Below, piece by piece: positions 60,975-64,000 of a stretch of DNA of 64,000 nt; within the stretch, counting starts at the first letter, position 1, and every line of letters starts with the position of its first letter. Source of the DNA: Aurantiochytrium sp. KH105. Taxonomy: Eukaryota; Sar; Bigyra; Thraustochytrida; Thraustochytriidae. The DNA lies in the NCBI GenBank assembly GCA_003116975.1, contig BGKB01000122.1, positions 1 through 64,000 of the forward strand, given 5' to 3'. The translations under genes were made by a program, and so were the position numbers. The notes under the pieces were generated by a model, which saw only the letters and a program-made list of their open reading frames with translations, did not search any database and was not told the DNA's origin.

Positions 60975-62372
60975 ATGGCGGCGGAACCCTACGCGACGGG
61001 GACAGGCCCTGGGTCGCGCAGGCGCGAACGCGCGGCGACGTGGACAGACGCCGAGCTTGAAGAGCTTTACGACGTCAACGCGCTGCGCCCTGAAAATGCC
61101 ATGAAAATGCGCCATCTTCTCCAGGTTATGAAGGTCATCCGACGCTGTAACAAGGCCTCCACGCTGGACGCCGCCATCGCCGTCACGGTGGAGAACACGT
61201 GCAAAATTATGAACTGCGACCGCGCAACCCTCTTCATCGTCGACGAACGCCGCGAAGAGCTCGTTCTCAGACAAGCCGTAGGCGTCAAGGACATCCGGCT
61301 TCCTCTCGACGAAAGCAGCATTGCAGGCGCCGTCTACCTCTCGGGCGAAAAGCTAAACATCCCCGACGCCTATGACAGCCCTTACTTTAACAAAAGCACC
61401 GATCAAGCCACGGGCTATAAGACCACCTCGATCCTCTGCACGCCCATTCGCGACGCCAACTTTGAACCCGTGGCTGTCCTCCAAGCCGTGAACAAACTCA
61501 GCGACGCCCCGGACGGCGACTCGGATTCCCAAGCCGCCGAAGGTAGCAGCAATACCGGCGAGCAGAGTCCCGGATTCACTAAGCTAGACGAAGTGCTCAT
61601 GGATCACCTCTCATTGCAGCTCGGCATCATTCTGCGAAATCAAATGCTGCGCGAGGCAAGTGAAATTCGCCACCGCCAGGTGCTTTCCATGGTCGACATC
61701 GTGCGCTCGCTTCACTCGAAAATGGGAATTAATTCTCTCATTTTCACAGTCACTGAACGTAGCCCCAGCCTCGTGGACGCCGAGCGCTGCACTCTCTATG
61801 TCGTGGACCGCAAGCACAACGAGCTCATGTCCATCCAGGGCGCCGTCGAGATCCGCACCACATGTGACAAGGGACTTGCAGGCTACACGGCGACCACGGG
61901 CGAAATCATCAATATCGAGGATGCTCACAAGGATCCCCGCTTCAACACTGAATTTGATCTCAAATCGGGCTTCAAGACTAAATCCGTACTGGTGATGCCC
62001 ATTACGGACCGTCAAGTCGCAGAGGATCGCGAGGCGGAGGTCATTGGCGTCTTGCAGCTCATCAACAAGGTCCACGGACATCGCTTTACGGAGGAGGACG
62101 AGCACCTCTTGTCGAGCTTTCTTGACATTGTTGGCGGTCACATGTCCTCCTCGCAATTGTTTGCCTCCTCGCATCAACCCACCACGACCGAGTTTGGCGC
62201 TGCGCAGGACATTGCAGGAACCGGCTCCGTCTCCCCTATGCCTCCGCTCACGCGTCGTCATGGCTCCAGTGGCAATGTGCTCTACCAGCCCGACAGCATC
62301 GATGAGATTCAGGAAGAGGACGAGGATGAAGATGATGACAGCGGCATGCCTCTGGGCGTGCCCATGACTTGA
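60975..62372 (+). CDS. tandem GAF-domain protein (cyclic-nucleotide-sensor type) without effector domain
   Basis: 465 residues from ATG 60975. GAF-A (about 55-215) has AIAVTVENTCKIMNCDRATL, then LNIPDAYDSPYFNKSTDQAT, GYKTTSILCTPIRD and AVLQAVNKLSD. GAF-B (about 235-400) has ILREASEIRHRQ-type linker helix, ERCTLYVVDRKHNELMSIQG, then INIEDAHKDPRFNTEFDLKS, GFKTKSVLVMPITD and VIGVLQLINKVHG followed by FTEEDEHLLSSF. Both carry the N-x-x-D-A-x-x-D-x-x-F-N and NK...F...DE elements of phosphodiesterase and adenylyl-cyclase GAFs. The chain stops after an acidic tail (IQEEDEDEDDDSG) with no catalytic domain, so it may be a free regulatory subunit. The leader contains (GAAC)n. Confidence 0.85.
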   Translation: MAAEPYATGTGPGSRRRERAATWTDAELEELYDVNALRPENAMKMRHLLQVMKVIRRCNKASTLDAAIAVTVENTCKIMNCDRATLFIVDERREELVLRQAVGVKDIRLPLDESSIAGAVYLSGEKLNIPDAYDSPYFNKSTDQATGYKTTSILCTPIRDANFEPVAVLQAVNKLSDAPDGDSDSQAAEGSSNTGEQSPGFTKLDEVLMDHLSLQLGIILRNQMLREASEIRHRQVLSMVDIVRSLHSKMGINSLIFTVTERSPSLVDAERCTLYVVDRKHNELMSIQGAVEIRTTCDKGLAGYTATTGEIINIEDAHKDPRFNTEFDLKSGFKTKSVLVMPITDRQVAEDREAEVIGVLQLINKVHGHRFTEEDEHLLSSFLDIVGGHMSSSQLFASSHQPTTTEFGAAQDIAGTGSVSPMPPLTRRHGSSGNVLYQPDSIDEIQEEDEDEDDDSGMPLGVPMT

Positions 62373-63004
62373 CGACCTTGTACGTAAAGTCTTCCTTCTC
62401 ACATATGACCACAATACGTGTAAAGCTAAAAACAATAAAAAAGTATGAGAGGTCATCATGAGTGAACTTTGCCTCAAGACTCTTTGCGGCGCCCCTTTCT
62501 TGTTCCAACGTGCAAACGTAGACTGCTTTTCTCTCTTTCTCTCTCTATACTCTTTCCCTCTCACTTTCGGCCACTCGATTGGTTGTGGTGTACGTAGGTA
62601 GCATAGCGCATTAGAGCACCACTTCCAACCTACTCGTGTCACAAGTTGCCCATCTTGATGCAAATTGCATTTTTGGCGATTGTTACAAAACCTACCGGTG
62701 TTGCTTCATCATTTCAAAGATTGAACGACACGACATCTTTGCTTCTGCTGGGCACTCAGGTGCGCCTTTTGTTCCCTCCTCTACGCGCGCGCCCGCACGC
62801 GTCAATCGCGTCGATAGCCTTAGCAGCAAGGAAATGAAAAAGACTTCGGTTTCTGAGGCGCTTCATTCTTCTTTGCTTTTTGCATGCTGGGACCAAAGGC
62901 AAAGACACAGCTTTGGGCAAACGCGCGCGCGCGCGCGTGTGTGTACGCACGGGCCTTGTTGAGCAAAGCAAAACGTGCCGAGGGGAGGCCGTAGAGAGGG
63001 CGCA
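62373..63004. other. intergenic region and leader of the NOPCHAP1-like gene
   Basis: T-rich (TTTCTC)n sequence at 62520-62550 and a (GC)n(GT)n dinucleotide run at 62922-62944, 60 bp before the ATG at 63005. No gene supported. Confidence 0.5.
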
Positions 63005-63800
63005 ATGTCCTCGCCAGCAAAACGTCCCCTCATCGAGGAGGTAGCCGACAACAAGGAAACTGGGGCAGACGCGACCAGTGGCCATGACGACCCTGGCGTC
63101 GTCTCGTCCAAAGGCCAGCCTCCCGTAGCACCTGAGAAGGAGAGCGCGGCAGCCAGCGCTGCTGCCGCGTCAGAAACAAGGAAAGGGGCAGGTTCAAGTC
63201 CCAAGCGCGCAGAGTTCCTCGAAGTCGGCGTCACCGCACGACCTCAAGGCCACAGTCTCGACCTTCGTCCAGGCGGGGCCAAGCCCTTCACGGCGCCAAT
63301 GCCCCCAAGTGCACGTAAGTTGTTTGCTCGTACGCATGAGAAATGAGCCTCCGTTGAATCACTCACCAACCATTGTCTCGCTTACAGTTCTCGCCAAACT
63401 CGATCAGTTCCTGCCGCAAATTGCCAAGGCCAATGAAGAGCTCGCACGAAACCCAGCCGCCGCTTCCGCGTTGGAGATCTCGCGCGTCGACGATGCGGAC
63501 GAGGGAGAAGATGATCTTGATCGTCGTGGCGAAGGTGGCGATGACGACAACGGCAAAGACGCTGATGGCGAAAGGGGCGCATCTACTTCTCAAGGCTGCA
63601 ATGCAAACGTCAAAGCGCAAGACTCGGCTTTATCAAACATGGAGGCTGATGACGACGATGATGAGGGAGAGGAGGAGCAAGAACGCGGCGTCACAATGAA
63701 CATCACCCTCGTCCCTCTTGGCGAGGATGGGGAAGTCCAAAAGAATGGGCAAGCGGGAAGGGCAGGTGTCCAAGAGGACGACGCTGTCGAGAGCAAGTGA
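63005..63800 (+). CDS. NOPCHAP1/DUF4598-like snoRNP assembly chaperone
   Basis: Exon 1 (63005-63314) and exon 2 (63388-63800) join across a 73-nt intron (GTAAGT donor, CTTACAG acceptor), phase 1 on both sides, giving 240 residues. The N-terminal 75 residues are disordered Ala/Ser/Lys. The joined segment LLAKLDQFLPQIAKANEELA matches the DUF4598 core of NOPCHAP1 (LERVKNFLPQMAxANxxL); an ALEISRVDD segment and later MNITLVPLGED parallel its FNIENID and IQMDVALxE parts. They are separated by an acidic Asp/Glu insertion. NOPCHAP1 bridges NOP58 and the R2TP/RUVBL complex during box C/D snoRNP assembly. Nuclear role inferred. Confidence 0.75.
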
Positions 63801-64000
63801 TTATTTCAAGCAACGTCTTAGCTAGCTTCTGTGTAGTATCCAAAACCAAATCAAACAAGGAGAGAAACAAAAGAAGAGAGCTCGTCAGTTTACATTCGAT
63901 GGGTTGCAGAGAGTGGCGAGGTCCGGGAGAAGCTCAACGAAAGGGTCCAAATTCGGGCTCTCGCGCACGCAGTCGGCCAGGTCTTGATATCTAACGACCT
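63801..64000. other. 3' flank at window end
   Basis: Probably 3' UTR and downstream sequence of the NOPCHAP1-like gene. Nothing recognised. Confidence 0.4.

Noticed and set aside
63190-63205. GGTTCAAGTCC resembling a tRNA T-arm
   Set aside because: No acceptor stem or anticodon arm can be folded around it and it lies in the NOPCHAP1-like coding exon. No tRNA or rRNA gene was found in the window.

Overview
The window is nuclear DNA from a GC-rich, gene-dense protist. Large uninterrupted ORFs, few short GT-AG introns, a nucleus-encoded C-terminal piece of Cox1, SANBR-, SCAMP-, IMP1- and MaoC-type genes, and a protein of a kind I associate with stramenopile genomes all fit a labyrinthulomycete (thraustochytrid) such as Aurantiochytrium or Schizochytrium. 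That assignment is inference; nothing in the window names the species.

Layout. 0.6-3.3 kb: an uncharacterised coiled-coil protein and a metallo-beta-lactamase-fold protein. 3.9-7.3 kb: a PIF/Harbinger-type transposon with a DDE transposase converging on a second, unrecognised gene. 7.7-9.5 kb: a degraded F-box-like gene carrying a 38-bp tandem duplication. 10.5-24 kb: FoP-domain mRNA-export-type protein, CaaX-ended ankyrin protein, SANBR/KIAA1841 homologue, TMEM45-family protein, a divergent RPL35/RACK1 pair, a PP28/PDAP1-type phosphoprotein and a CFAP97-like protein. 24.2-24.7 kb: 173-bp tandem satellite. 24.9-25.4 kb: a small two-exon gene for the C-terminal tail of cytochrome c oxidase subunit 1 with a presequence. 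28-36.6 kb: alpha/beta hydrolase, HTD2-like dehydratase, GPI-type LRR protein, cytosolic glutamyl-tRNA synthetase, four-helix membrane protein. 37.4-52.6 kb: Zn2Cys6 transcription factor, divergent mariner-like transposase gene, IMP1 protease, SETD3/LSMT-like methyltransferase, SCAMP, and a 1763-residue Q-rich co-regulator ending in a Sin3-type PAH domain. 54.1-55.8 kb: a 1.7-kb element with terminal inverted repeats and TTAA ends, encoding a protein with a duplicated domain I do not recognise. 56.2-63.8 kb: 1-Cys peroxiredoxin with an 897-bp first intron, a (CTG)42 array, a tandem-GAF protein and a NOPCHAP1/DUF4598 homologue.

The genes are mostly unrelated housekeeping units rather than a pathway. 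Two themes recur. Several genes begin with a tiny first exon (25-51 nt of coding) followed by a longer first intron. Nearly every start codon is preceded, within its leader or first intron, by a 2-5-bp tandem repeat array. A GCGCAAGTG/CACTTGCGC motif also clusters in presumed promoters. The transposon genes are visibly less GC-rich in codon choice than RACK1, RPL35 or the tRNA synthetase, whose codons end mostly in C or G.
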